This document shows, piece after piece, positions 26,009-35,400 of a DNA stretch of 64,000 nucleotides. The stretch is taken from contig JABLWZ010000011.1 in assembly GCA_013178275.1 (NCBI GenBank), forward strand, positions 25,422-89,421, given 5' to 3'. Below the pieces are notes generated by a model. It was not told where the DNA came from. It searched no databases and saw only the letters and a program-made list of their open reading frames with translations. The stretch comes from Bacillota bacterium. GTDB lineage: Bacteria > Bacillota > Ch66 > Ch109. Numbering within the stretch: the stretch's first letter is position 1; each line of letters begins with the position of its first letter. The translations under genes and the position numbers were made by a program.

Positions 26009-27534
26009 AGAAGTGGATTACGGTCCCATTCCTGATACTGCTGCTGGCCAACTTTTTACCGGCAGCGGCGCTGGCCGCCGGCAGCGACGGACCGCCTCCA
26101 AAACCCTATGAAAAGGTGGCTGCCCAAAAAGGCCGTTGGTATGCCGACCAGGTGTCCTACAACGGCGAGGTCAGTCTCGTTACCGGGTACACCGGCGGGT
26201 ACGGCGGGGAAGCCGAGGCGGCGCTGTCGTTTAAGTTGAACGAAGAACTCCTGCTCACCGGCGTCCGCGTCCCCTATACGGGCGGGGATACCAGCGGCGT
26301 GGCGCTCACGCTCGTTGACAGCCGCGGCAAAGTTTATCAAGGCTTTCGGGTGGAATCGGAGCCCGGTGCCCAGACCGGACCCGATTCGAGCGGGGGACCC
26401 GGAGCGGTGCCGGGACAAAGGCTGTATTCCTTCACCCCGAATTCTTCCCTGGTTCTGCCCCGAGAGACCTACACCCTGCAGCTCAAGGGCGGCGGCCGGC
26501 CGGAGGCCGCTTTTCTCGTCCGGGGATACAATTATGAGGCCTTTCAAAGCTATGCGGAGGAATTGAAAAAGTGGTCGGAAGAGTCAAAGCTCGAACAGCC
26601 GGAGATAGACTTCACCGGGACCTACCGGGTCAACCTGGATGTGTATAAAACCAGCACTCTGATGGGTCCGGTAAATTCAAAAACCAGCAGCTTCTCCCTG
26701 AAAGATTTTCAGGTGTGCATCCTGGACAAAGGCGGGTCTCTCGAATTGATAGGAGAATACGAGGGAATGCCTTTTTCCCAAAACTGCGCGGTTGTGGAGG
26801 AAACTGAAAACAGCGTCACGGCCAGAGCGAATTTTGCGGCGGACCTGAGCAAGCTGCCCTATCAGGCCAACATCGCGGCGTCGGCCCTGGTCACCTTGAC
26901 CCGGACCGAAAACGGGAGAACCGCTCTGCAGCTGAAAGGCCAGGGAACTTATTCGCGCGCGGCCAGCTCGGAAAAAGGCGCCGACTATAATACCTACGAC
27001 GTGGTCGCCAACGGGGGCATGGCGAAAAAGGAACTGCCGATTTTTGTGACCAAAGCCCTGGGGAAATCGAACAGCGCGGGCAGCATCCCGGGCCCGGACA
27101 GTCCGGCCCAGGCCGCGGCGGGGATCCTCTTCCCTCCGCTGGCGGGCGTACTGGTTAACGTCATTCAGGGGCTTTTAAAACCAAAGGAACCGCCGGTCAA
27201 GCTCTCCGTGGGCGAGCAGGCCATGAAAGACGCCAACCGGTCCCTGGGTAAAGGCCTCTACAGCGAGGAGGAAGCGAAGGCCTGGAGCATCATGGCCGAT
27301 GCCCTGGGCAACAGCGACGAGCCGGATGCCGACCCCTTCTCCATCGGCGACAACGAACGGCCCGGCGGCGAGGATTACGCCGCGCCGGATGGAGGCCGTG
27401 AGGAATTTGAGGAGCAGGAAGAAACCGGCCAGGACGAATGGCAGGAGATGGGTATTTTTAACCCCGATGCCCTGGGCGGACCGGAGGATAATCCCTATAC
27501 AGTATTCGAGGGGGAAAATCCATGCGCGGGATGA
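26005..27534 (+). CDS. Secreted protein with beta-sandwich and SIPGP membrane segment, cassette A
   Basis: 509 residues with a clear signal peptide (residues 1-26, ending ALAAG). Residues 50-170 form a beta-rich domain (GVALTLVDSRGKVYQGFRVES, then LPRETYTLQL) that matches in order a domain of the 1903-residue protein of cassette B. Residues 200-330 are a second beta-rich region (TYRVNLDVYKTSTLMGPVNS). At about 352 is GSIPGPDSPAQAAAGI, followed by a hydrophobic segment, also shared with cassette B. The tail is acidic (EEFEEQEETGQDEW). It probably sits in the envelope with the tail on one side of the membrane. No known family name; it lies directly before the RHS gene. Confidence 0.6.
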   Translation: MKKWITVPFLILLLANFLPAAALAAGSDGPPPKPYEKVAAQKGRWYADQVSYNGEVSLVTGYTGGYGGEAEAALSFKLNEELLLTGVRVPYTGGDTSGVALTLVDSRGKVYQGFRVESEPGAQTGPDSSGGPGAVPGQRLYSFTPNSSLVLPRETYTLQLKGGGRPEAAFLVRGYNYEAFQSYAEELKKWSEESKLEQPEIDFTGTYRVNLDVYKTSTLMGPVNSKTSSFSLKDFQVCILDKGGSLELIGEYEGMPFSQNCAVVEETENSVTARANFAADLSKLPYQANIAASALVTLTRTENGRTALQLKGQGTYSRAASSEKGADYNTYDVVANGGMAKKELPIFVTKALGKSNSAGSIPGPDSPAQAAAGILFPPLAGVLVNVIQGLLKPKEPPVKLSVGEQAMKDANRSLGKGLYSEEEAKAWSIMADALGNSDEPDADPFSIGDNERPGGEDYAAPDGGREEFEEQEETGQDEWQEMGIFNPDALGGPEDNPYTVFEGENPCAG

Positions 27535-27562
27535 AGCGGTATGAAAGGAAGGAGCTGAAACC

Positions 27563-30500
27563 ATGAATTATGGATTGCCCTCGTATAAAGTCAATACGGC
27601 AACCCTGGGCCTGTTCGTCGAATATCCGTTTTTCAGGTCATCCTGTGTCAATCTTCAGGTAGATATCGTCATACGCCACAATTCTTTCAAAAACGGACGG
27701 GGTATGTTCGGAGGAGGCTGGCGGTTTTCGTACGAATCAGGCATCACCCTGGATGCGGAAAAGAACCGGGTTTTACTGGAGAAAGGGTCCGGACAGGTGC
27801 TCGCCTTTAAAGCGGGGCCGGAAAAGACGCTGCCGGGTGCCTACCAGGAACTCAGGCCTCTGGGCAGCAGCCGGGTAAGGCTGCTGGAACACCATGACCA
27901 CTACCGCTTCGAGGACCGGCAGCAGGGACAAACCCTTATTTACGCCAAAACGGCCGGAGGCGGCGGGGCCCGTCTTAGCCAAGTCGTGTTCAACCGCGAT
28001 AATGCTCTGCGGGTCCATTACGGGGAGGGGGCCTTGATTCAGGAAATCACCGACTCCTTTGGACGCGCTATCCGCTTTTTATATGAAGGCTCCCCTTACT
28101 GCACCGGCATCATACTGCCGGATGGCCGGGAGGCGGCCGTCTCTTATGGCGGCAGCGGCCGCATCGAGAGAATTGTGAGCCTTGCCGGCGTACCAGTAAT
28201 CTTCAATTATGATGCCCAGTCACGGCTAGCGGCCATGATAGTGGGGAAAAAGCAGAGGACCAACCGCTTCACCTACGTGGAACCGGAGGGGAGAAGCCTG
28301 GTTCAGACGGTGACGGACCGGAATGGCGGCGTGACAAAGTACGAAATGCTCTCACAGAGTCCAGTGACAGTGCGGGTCAGCGACCCGCTGGGCCACACCA
28401 GGACATACACCAGCCGGAACGGACTGACCGAAAGGATAGTCGACGGCCTCGGCCGGGAAACGGTCATTGAGTATACCGGCTCTCTGCCGGTCGCGGTTAC
28501 AGACAAAAACGGGAACCGCCGGCTGATGGAGTACGATGCACAGGGAAACCTGATCCGCAGAACCGATGCCATGGGGGGAACCGAGACCTTCGCCTACGAC
28601 AGCAGCGGAAATATGACCGTCTACACGGATAGCCTGGGAAGGGTTACGCGGCAGGCCTATGACGAGCGGAAAAACCTTGTCGCCAGGGAGGGGCCCGACG
28701 GACGGAAGACCGTTTTCCATTACGACGAAAAAGGCCGGCTGCTCCGGAAGGAGATGCCCAACGGAAAGGTTACCAGCTACGAGTATAACGCTTTTTCCAA
28801 CCTCACGGCCATCCGGGACAGCCTGGGGTATTTATACCGGGCCTGGTATGACGGCCAGGGCTATCAGCGGCTGGGGTGCACGGATGCCAGCGGCAGCCGC
28901 ACCGTGACCGAATGGGATGAAGTGGGCCGGCCGCAGAAGATAGAGTATGCCGACGGTACTTCGAAAACCCATGTATACGACTGCTGCGCCGGGCTGGCCA
29001 CCCGGAACCAGTTGGGAAACACCTGGGTTTTCGAAAGAGACCTCATGTCCAATATTGTCAGGAAGACAAATCCCCTGGACGGCCAGACCGCTTATCAATA
29101 CGACCGGGGCGGCCGGCTGGTCAAAGAGGTCGACGAACTGGGGAACGGCAGAAGTTTTGAGTACGACGCGGCGGGACGCCTTTTGAAGACCACGAACGCC
29201 CAGGGGCAGACGGTCTGCCGGAGTTATGACGCCAACGGCAACCTGCTTTCCGTCGCCGACGAGCGGGGAAACCGCTTCAATTTCGAATACAAGAGCAACA
29301 ATCAGGTATGGATGGTGACCGACCCCCTGGGCCGGGAAACAGTATATGGGTACGATGCCGCCAACAACCCTTCTTTTGTGATAACCCCGGGGCAGCACAA
29401 GATATCCTGGGTCTACGACTCAAACGACAATATTGTGCAGAAGCTGGTGGACGACACCCCGGTGGCGGACCTGCACCGCGACGCTTCGGGAAATGTGACG
29501 CGGCTCTCCGAAGCGGCGGGGGAAACCGTCTATGAATACGACCTCAGAGACCGCGTGACCGCCATTATTTACCGGGACCGGCAGCGGGTGTCCCTGGCCT
29601 ATGATCTGGACGACCGCCTCACCGAGATACGATATCCGGGCGGGCTTACCGTTGCCTATGCCTACGATGCCATGGGGCGGACGGCCTCCGTTCGGTGGGG
29701 CGGCCATCAGGTCGGTTATCAGTATGACGCGGCGGGCAGGAAGGTGTCCGAAAAAAGGTCCAACGGCGTGGACAGCCGATACGCGTACGATCCCGGCAAC
29801 CGCCTGACCCAGGTTAGCCATGGGACAGCCGGGGAAACATTCGCGGCGATGCAGTACCGCTACGACGCGGCCGGGAACATGCTGGAAGAGATAAGCCGCA
29901 CGCCCCTGCTGGAGACGGTTCCCGACGAAGCGGAACGGGGCAGCCTGGCCTTGAGCTATGACCCGGCAAACCAGTTGGTGCAGAGAAACGGGTCTCTTTG
30001 CCGCTGTGACGACGACGGCAGCGTGACGCATCTGGGAGGCGGCCGGGCCGTAAGTTTCAGCTACGATGCCGAAAGCCGCCTGGCGTCCAAAAGCACCGCC
30101 CGGGGTGCGGCGGAATATGAATACAACGCCTTCAACCAGCTGGTAAAAGTGGTCCGCGACGGGAAAGCGGTTTCAAGGTATCACGACCTCTCGGGCCGGC
30201 TCCTCTTCGAAATCGATGAACGGGGCTTAACCTGCTTCGTCCACTGCGGCGAACAGATGGTGGCGGCCGTGAACGCGGATGGGTCCGTATGGTTCTACCA
30301 TTATGACCACCGCGGGAATACGGCGGTCATAAGCGATGGAAACGGGGCGGCGATATGCGCGTACGCGTACCTGCCTTACGGCGGCATATGGAAAAGGAAG
30401 GAAAACAGCCCTGGCAACCGTTTTACCTTCATGGGCGCTTTTGGGGTCAGCGACGAAGAAGACGGTTTTTATCTGACCGCCAGCCGCTGCTACGATTCCG

Positions 30501-30967
30501 CCGCCGGTCGCTTCATCCAGCAGGATACCAGGGGCTTTGTGGGCGGGCAGAACCTGTACGCCTACGCGGACGGCAATCCCGTGACCCGCGTCGACCCGGA
30601 AGGCACGGAGCCTTTTACTCTGCTACTGCTCGCCGCCGCTGGAATTGGAGGTTTGTATCTGGCGTACAAAGCGGTAGGGTCGGGGAAAGCAGTGGGCGAA
30701 AGCGCGAAGAAGTATAATGAAAAACTGTCGGCTCTGGAAAAAGCGAGGATTAACCGCGATAAAACCATGGAAGCTTTTGTGTCCGGGAAGGCAAGTGAAG
30801 AACAGCTGTATAAAGCTGAAGACAATTACCGGAATGCCTTGGATGCAGCAGCCAAACAGGCCGGGGAAACCGGGAAAACAGCGGTATACGAGTATGGGAT
30901 ACCGGGAGGCGGTGCTACCCAGGAAGTCATAAAAGATCTAAACAGCTGTGCGACGCCGTCGGATTAA
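27563..30967 (+). CDS. RHS/YD-repeat protein
   Basis: 1134 residues. After an N-terminal DUF6531-like part, more than twenty YD repeats (patterns such as YEYDAAGRLLK and YDANGNLLSV) run to about residue 950. The conserved RHS core closes them (GFYLTASRCYDSAAGRFIQQD, then LYAYADGNPVTRVDPEG, about 957-1012). Such proteins form a shell-like barrel that encapsulates a C-terminal toxin or act in surface adhesion. The 122-residue tail begins with a hydrophobic span (LLLLAAAGIGGLYLAYKAVG) and continues as charged helix; I see no known nuclease or deaminase motif. There is no signal peptide. No immunity gene is obvious; the next small gene carries two YD repeats. The ATG follows GGAAGGAGC. Confidence 0.85.
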   Translation: MNYGLPSYKVNTATLGLFVEYPFFRSSCVNLQVDIVIRHNSFKNGRGMFGGGWRFSYESGITLDAEKNRVLLEKGSGQVLAFKAGPEKTLPGAYQELRPLGSSRVRLLEHHDHYRFEDRQQGQTLIYAKTAGGGGARLSQVVFNRDNALRVHYGEGALIQEITDSFGRAIRFLYEGSPYCTGIILPDGREAAVSYGGSGRIERIVSLAGVPVIFNYDAQSRLAAMIVGKKQRTNRFTYVEPEGRSLVQTVTDRNGGVTKYEMLSQSPVTVRVSDPLGHTRTYTSRNGLTERIVDGLGRETVIEYTGSLPVAVTDKNGNRRLMEYDAQGNLIRRTDAMGGTETFAYDSSGNMTVYTDSLGRVTRQAYDERKNLVAREGPDGRKTVFHYDEKGRLLRKEMPNGKVTSYEYNAFSNLTAIRDSLGYLYRAWYDGQGYQRLGCTDASGSRTVTEWDEVGRPQKIEYADGTSKTHVYDCCAGLATRNQLGNTWVFERDLMSNIVRKTNPLDGQTAYQYDRGGRLVKEVDELGNGRSFEYDAAGRLLKTTNAQGQTVCRSYDANGNLLSVADERGNRFNFEYKSNNQVWMVTDPLGRETVYGYDAANNPSFVITPGQHKISWVYDSNDNIVQKLVDDTPVADLHRDASGNVTRLSEAAGETVYEYDLRDRVTAIIYRDRQRVSLAYDLDDRLTEIRYPGGLTVAYAYDAMGRTASVRWGGHQVGYQYDAAGRKVSEKRSNGVDSRYAYDPGNRLTQVSHGTAGETFAAMQYRYDAAGNMLEEISRTPLLETVPDEAERGSLALSYDPANQLVQRNGSLCRCDDDGSVTHLGGGRAVSFSYDAESRLASKSTARGAAEYEYNAFNQLVKVVRDGKAVSRYHDLSGRLLFEIDERGLTCFVHCGEQMVAAVNADGSVWFYHYDHRGNTAVISDGNGAAICAYAYLPYGGIWKRKENSPGNRFTFMGAFGVSDEEDGFYLTASRCYDSAAGRFIQQDTRGFVGGQNLYAYADGNPVTRVDPEGTEPFTLLLLAAAGIGGLYLAYKAVGSGKAVGESAKKYNEKLSALEKARINRDKTMEAFVSGKASEEQLYKAEDNYRNALDAAAKQAGETGKTAVYEYGIPGGGATQEVIKDLNSCATPSD

Positions 30968-31022
30968 GGCCGGGGGAGAGGTTCCCGGCATATACTTGGC
31001 CAAGGAAGGAGCGTGGGAAATC

Positions 31023-31199
31023 ATGCCGCAGAACAATCCCTGTGTCATACGGTACGAGTACGATGCGTTAAACCGCATCAAAAAAGTCACACTGGAACAA
31101 AAGGTTGAAATCACCTATGAATACGACGCTGCCGGCAACATCACCCTGGTGGAGAGCCAGGAGAGGCCCTCCGGGGGAGAGGGTGACGCCGGTTCATAA
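31023..31199 (+). CDS. Orphan mini YD-repeat protein
   Basis: 58 residues that consist almost only of two YD repeats (IRYEYDALNRIKKVTLEQ and ITYEYDAAGNITLVES), with an acidic Gly-rich end. AAGGAAGGAG lies 11 bases before the ATG. It may be a true small partner of the RHS barrel or the last remnant of a displaced RHS tail, as left by tip replacement. Its own ribosome site and intact frame favour a working gene. Confidence 0.5.
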   Translation: MPQNNPCVIRYEYDALNRIKKVTLEQKVEITYEYDAAGNITLVESQERPSGGEGDAGS

Positions 31200-31342
31200 G
31201 CCATATCCATTCTAAAAAGGGTGGAGCGTTCGCGCGTAATCTGTCAACAGTATCTGCATGTAATCGCAAAAGAGAGGCTGGACTTTAAATTGCGGGCCGC
31301 ACCGGCAGCCGGGCGGCGCTAAGGAGGGACCCAGAAAAGGAT

Positions 31343-31912
31343 ATGAATACGATTGCAACCCCTGAAACATCCCGCTGGAAAACAACGCTGAAAATGATGA
31401 TAAATCCCGGCGAGGTGGTTAAAAGCCAGATGTCCAGGGTTCCCTGGCCCTATTCCATGCTCGTATCCGGTTTGTCGTTCACCCTGTTCTTTTTACAGAC
31501 CGGGCTGGATATGATGCGCTCAGGTCAAATTGGAACCGCGACGATGATCCTGATCACCATGCTGGGCCTGCTTTACGGTACGGCCGGCGTGGCTCTCCTG
31601 GCCGTGATGGCGTGGGCCTTATCCCAGGCCGGAGAGCGGGGCTACACGGTTGACTGGGCCATATCCACGTTCGCGCTGGGTTATTCCGCCACCCTGGTCT
31701 ACTCTCTGACCGGTCTGGTGTTTTCACTGGCCTTGGGATGGAAAACGGCCGTGGCATTTGGTGTTACCGGAGTTTTATGGGCCTTGCGGCCCACTTTGTT
31801 CACGATCAAGCAGATGTCCGGCGAGCGGACGGCGTTCAGCATCGCCCTGTCCACTCTCTGCGGGGCCATCCTGCTGCTGGGGTGGGCCCTGTTGGGCCGA
31901 CTCGGCGCTTAG
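31343..31912 (+). CDS. Yip1-like multi-pass membrane protein, cassette B
   Basis: A 189-residue paralog of the protein at 24885, with the same five-span pattern, MMINPGEVV near the start, FFLQTGLDMM, and SLALGWKTAVAFGVTGVLWA. The ATG follows AAGGAGGG (somewhat far) and GAAAAGG. Two lineages kept side by side, each with its own large secreted protein, suggest that each pair serves a particular cargo (inference). Function is otherwise unknown. Confidence 0.6.
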   Translation: MNTIATPETSRWKTTLKMMINPGEVVKSQMSRVPWPYSMLVSGLSFTLFFLQTGLDMMRSGQIGTATMILITMLGLLYGTAGVALLAVMAWALSQAGERGYTVDWAISTFALGYSATLVYSLTGLVFSLALGWKTAVAFGVTGVLWALRPTLFTIKQMSGERTAFSIALSTLCGAILLLGWALLGRLGA

Positions 31913-31952
31913 GGAGAATCACTGAGAAAAGATGTTTGGGAGGCGGATACAT

Positions 31953-32447
31953 GTGGGTATGAACCTTGGCTACGCCCAACCCCCCGGCCGGGAGAAAACT
32001 GCTCTCTGGCCGTCGTACCTGTGCTTTCTGGTGCTGGGCGTACTGGTCCCTTTCAGCAGACCTGATTTTAAAATTCTCACCCTGGGGCTGTCGGCTCTCG
32101 CTGCGCTGATCATAGGGCTGCTGACCGTAAAGCTGCTCATCGCAATTTTCAACCTGGGGAACCCGACGCTGCGGGTGGAAACCGCCGGTCAGTTCTCCCG
32201 GGAAGCGGTGGGCAGCGGCATGCTGTTCATGATTCCCTTTACCGTGCTGGCGGCGCTGGCCCAACTGCTGCTGAACTGGAATGCGGTGATGCCCTTCGCT
32301 TCCGCCGCGATTATGACAGCGGCCGCCACGGCCGGCTCCGAAGCGATGAAAAAGGGAGCCCAGGGAATGAAAAACGTGATGGTCCCCTCGGGACTGGCGT
32401 TTATACTCTCTACCGGCTGGATGATGCTGATAGGGTTTCTGCCGTAA
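31953..32447 (+). CDS. Membrane protein of cassette B
   Basis: About 164 residues with four or five hydrophobic spans, matching the cassette A protein at 25454 in position and pattern (GMLFMIPFTVLAALAQLLLNW). The start is uncertain: GTG 31953 lies nine bases after GGGAGGCGG; ATG 31932 and ATG 31959 are in the same frame. It is followed after 22 bases by the giant secreted protein gene. Confidence 0.5.
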   Translation: MGMNLGYAQPPGREKTALWPSYLCFLVLGVLVPFSRPDFKILTLGLSALAALIIGLLTVKLLIAIFNLGNPTLRVETAGQFSREAVGSGMLFMIPFTVLAALAQLLLNWNAVMPFASAAIMTAAATAGSEAMKKGAQGMKNVMVPSGLAFILSTGWMMLIGFLP

Positions 32448-32469
32448 GGACCAAATGGAGGTGAGTGGT

Positions 32470-35400
32470 TTGTCGATTCTTAATCTGGGCAGGACCAGGA
32501 AACGACTAAAAAAATTTTTTTTGCCAATGATGGCGCTGACCGCGGCGGTTGTGATGCTGGCAGCGGCTTTTTTCCCCGGCACCGCTCTGGCCGGGAATAT
32601 CGGTGACGTGGTTACCGAGGTAGCCAAGGCCAATTATTCCTCGCCGGAGTTTGACTTTGGTTCCGAGGATGCGACCGGGCTTAATATAAAACTGCACGCC
32701 GGATACGGAAATTTGAGTAAAGGTTATGGCGGAGTGTCTGTTCTGGGCCCGACTGACGCGGCCGGCATGAAAGCCATGCTTCAATATATAGATGGGGAAG
32801 CCAACCACACCAGCATCCAGACCACGCGCATGAAAGGCTGCGAAGTACGTGAATATACCATGTCCGATGGTACCGGAGTGGGCGTAATACTGCCCGATTA
32901 TTTTATCACCGTGGAGACCTACAAATCCGGCAACAGCCAGGCCGTCGACTTTCAGAACGCCAAAAGAATAGCCCAGCAGGTATTGGACGGCCTGGAGCGC
33001 AACGGCCTGTTGAGCCAGGCGGCCCCGGATATCGAAGCGGCCGACCCGGCCAAAAAAGAACAGTCGGATAAACCCGCGGCGGCAGCTACCGGAAAGCCGC
33101 TGGATGAGCCGGTTAAGATAGCCGATACCATGAATATTTACGGGGTAAGCAGCGGTCCCACCGCTCCGACCACCTTCAGCGTCAGCAGCCCCCACCTAGT
33201 CACCTTCATCACGACCTATCACTGGAACAGCGCCCGGGGAGCCCCCGGCGGCACCATAGCCCTCAAGGGCGGCGACGGAAAGGTGTACGGACCCTGGAAG
33301 GTCAGCACCCGGCCGGGCCAGGGCGGCGTACCCAACGCTTACTGGGAGGTGTTCCCCAATATTGTTGTTCCAGCCGGGACCTATACCATCATCGATTCGG
33401 ACCCGACCACCTGGTCGCAGAATCAGCAGTCCGGAGGCCGGGGAATGGGAGAGGTAAAGGCGACTCCCCACTTTGAAGCCGCCGGCGGTTCATCCGGCGG
33501 TACCGGAAAAAGAACCTCAGATGGCTCGGCGGCTGGAAGCGGCTGGGCGGCAAGCCCGGCCGGCGTGGGCTCGGTGGGCAGCATACCCGGCCCCTCCAAT
33601 ACCACCGAAGCGGTGGTGGGGGTGGCGGTACCCGGTTTAATCGCCACCGGCCTGGGAGCGCTGGCCGGACTGGGCGGCGGCGGGGGAGGATTCGCGCCTT
33701 CGGGAGGGATACCCTTTTCACCGACCGGCGGAGGACCATACCCCGGCGCGGGAGGAGGCGGCGCACAGCATTCCGCTGCAATCCAGGAGGTCGGCCAGCC
33801 TGGCAGAAGGCGTGATGAGCCGGCGCCGATCCCGGGTATTATAGTCGATACGGCAGAGATGGGCCAGGGGGCCATCGGCGCACCCTCAGGCGATGGTCTG
33901 ATCGTAGATACCGCGCATGAGGCGGCGGTATTCGTCCGGCCTGAACCGGGGATAATCATCGATACCGCGGACGAGGCTGCGATATTAATCAAGCCCGACT
34001 CCAAAACTGTGACCGATGGGGCCGGCGGAGGCATAGTGATTGATACCAGCGCCCTGGATGATCGGGGAGAGGCTGGAGCAGAAGCGCAAACAAAGGGAGT
34101 TATTGAAGAAAGCGGTTACGACCGGGAAGGCTACAACAGCGAAGGCTTCGATAAAGCCGGATTCGATAAAGAGGGCTTTGACAAGGCCGGATTTAATAAA
34201 GAAGGTTTCGATAAGGCCGGGTTTGACAAGGCGGGCTTCGACAAAGCGGGATTTAATAAAGAAGGTTTCGATAAGGCCGGGTTTGACAAGGCGGGCTTCG
34301 ATAAAGCCGGGTTTAATAAAGAAGGCTTTGACAAGACCGGGTTTGACAAGGAGGGTTTCGATAAAGCTGGGTTCAACAAAGCAGGATTTAATAAAGAAGG
34401 CTTCGATAAGACCGGATTTGATAAAGAAGGGTTCGATAAAACTGGGTTCAATAAAGAAGGCTTTGACAAGACCGGGTTTAATAAAGAAGGGTTCGATAAA
34501 ACTGGGTTCAATAAAGAAGGCTTTGACAAGACCGGGTTTAATAAAGAAGGCTTCGATAAAGCCGGGTTCAATAAAGAAGGCTTCGACAAGGCTGGGTTCA
34601 ATAAGGAAGGTTTCGATAAAGAAGGCTTTGACAAATCCGGATTCAACAAGGAAGGCTTCGATAAAGCAGGCTTCAACAAAGAGGGCTTCGACAAGACCGG
34701 GTTTAATAAAGAAGGTTTCGATAAGGCAGGATTCAACAAAGAGGGCTTTGACAAAGCCGGGTTTGACAAGGAAGGCTTCGATAAATCGGGTTTCGATAAA
34801 GAGGGCTTTGACAAGGCCGGGTTCGATAAGGAAGGGTTCAACAAAGAGGGGCTTAAAAAAGAAGACGCTGAAAAGGCAGCGCCTGATAAAGAGGAACCAG
34901 GCAAAGCCGGTTCTGGCAAGAAGGCCGCTGACAAGGCTGAAGTCGATAAAGAGGGCCCTGCCAAAGACGGATATGACAAAGACGGTTATGACAAGGACGG
35001 GTATGACCGGGATGGCCGAGACGAGTACGGCTTCGGTAAAGACGGGTTTAACGAAAACGGCGTTGACAAAGACGGCTACGACCGGGAAGGCTTCGACTAC
35101 GAAGGTTACAGCTGCGGCGGCTACGATCCCTGGGGCTACGACAAACAGGGATACGACAAGGACGGCTATCACTGGAGCGGCTACAACGCCGACGGGTACA
35201 ACCGGAGCGGCAGACACTGGACGGAAAACCCGTATGAGAAGGGCAGCCCTTTCGATGTAATCACCGGGTCCTCCAGTCCTTTTGCTGAAGACCGAGATGT
35301 AATAGCGAGTGTTTCAGTTGAGTTGGATGAGAACGGGAGGATTATTGGCGGGAAGAACCTGGCGGATAGCTGGAAGCCGGAGAAGCCGCCTCTGGGGGAA

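Noticed and set aside
34108..34850. CRISPR-like tandem array
   Set aside because: The units are contiguous 15/30-base coding repeats without unique spacers, and no cas gene is in the window.
33985..35260. Long open frames of 280-410 codons on both strands over the GFDK repeats
   Set aside because: They arise because a 15-base repeat without stops stays open in every frame. They give simple repeats such as KPSLLNPAL, have no ribosome sites, and lie over a clearly coding frame with a signal peptide.
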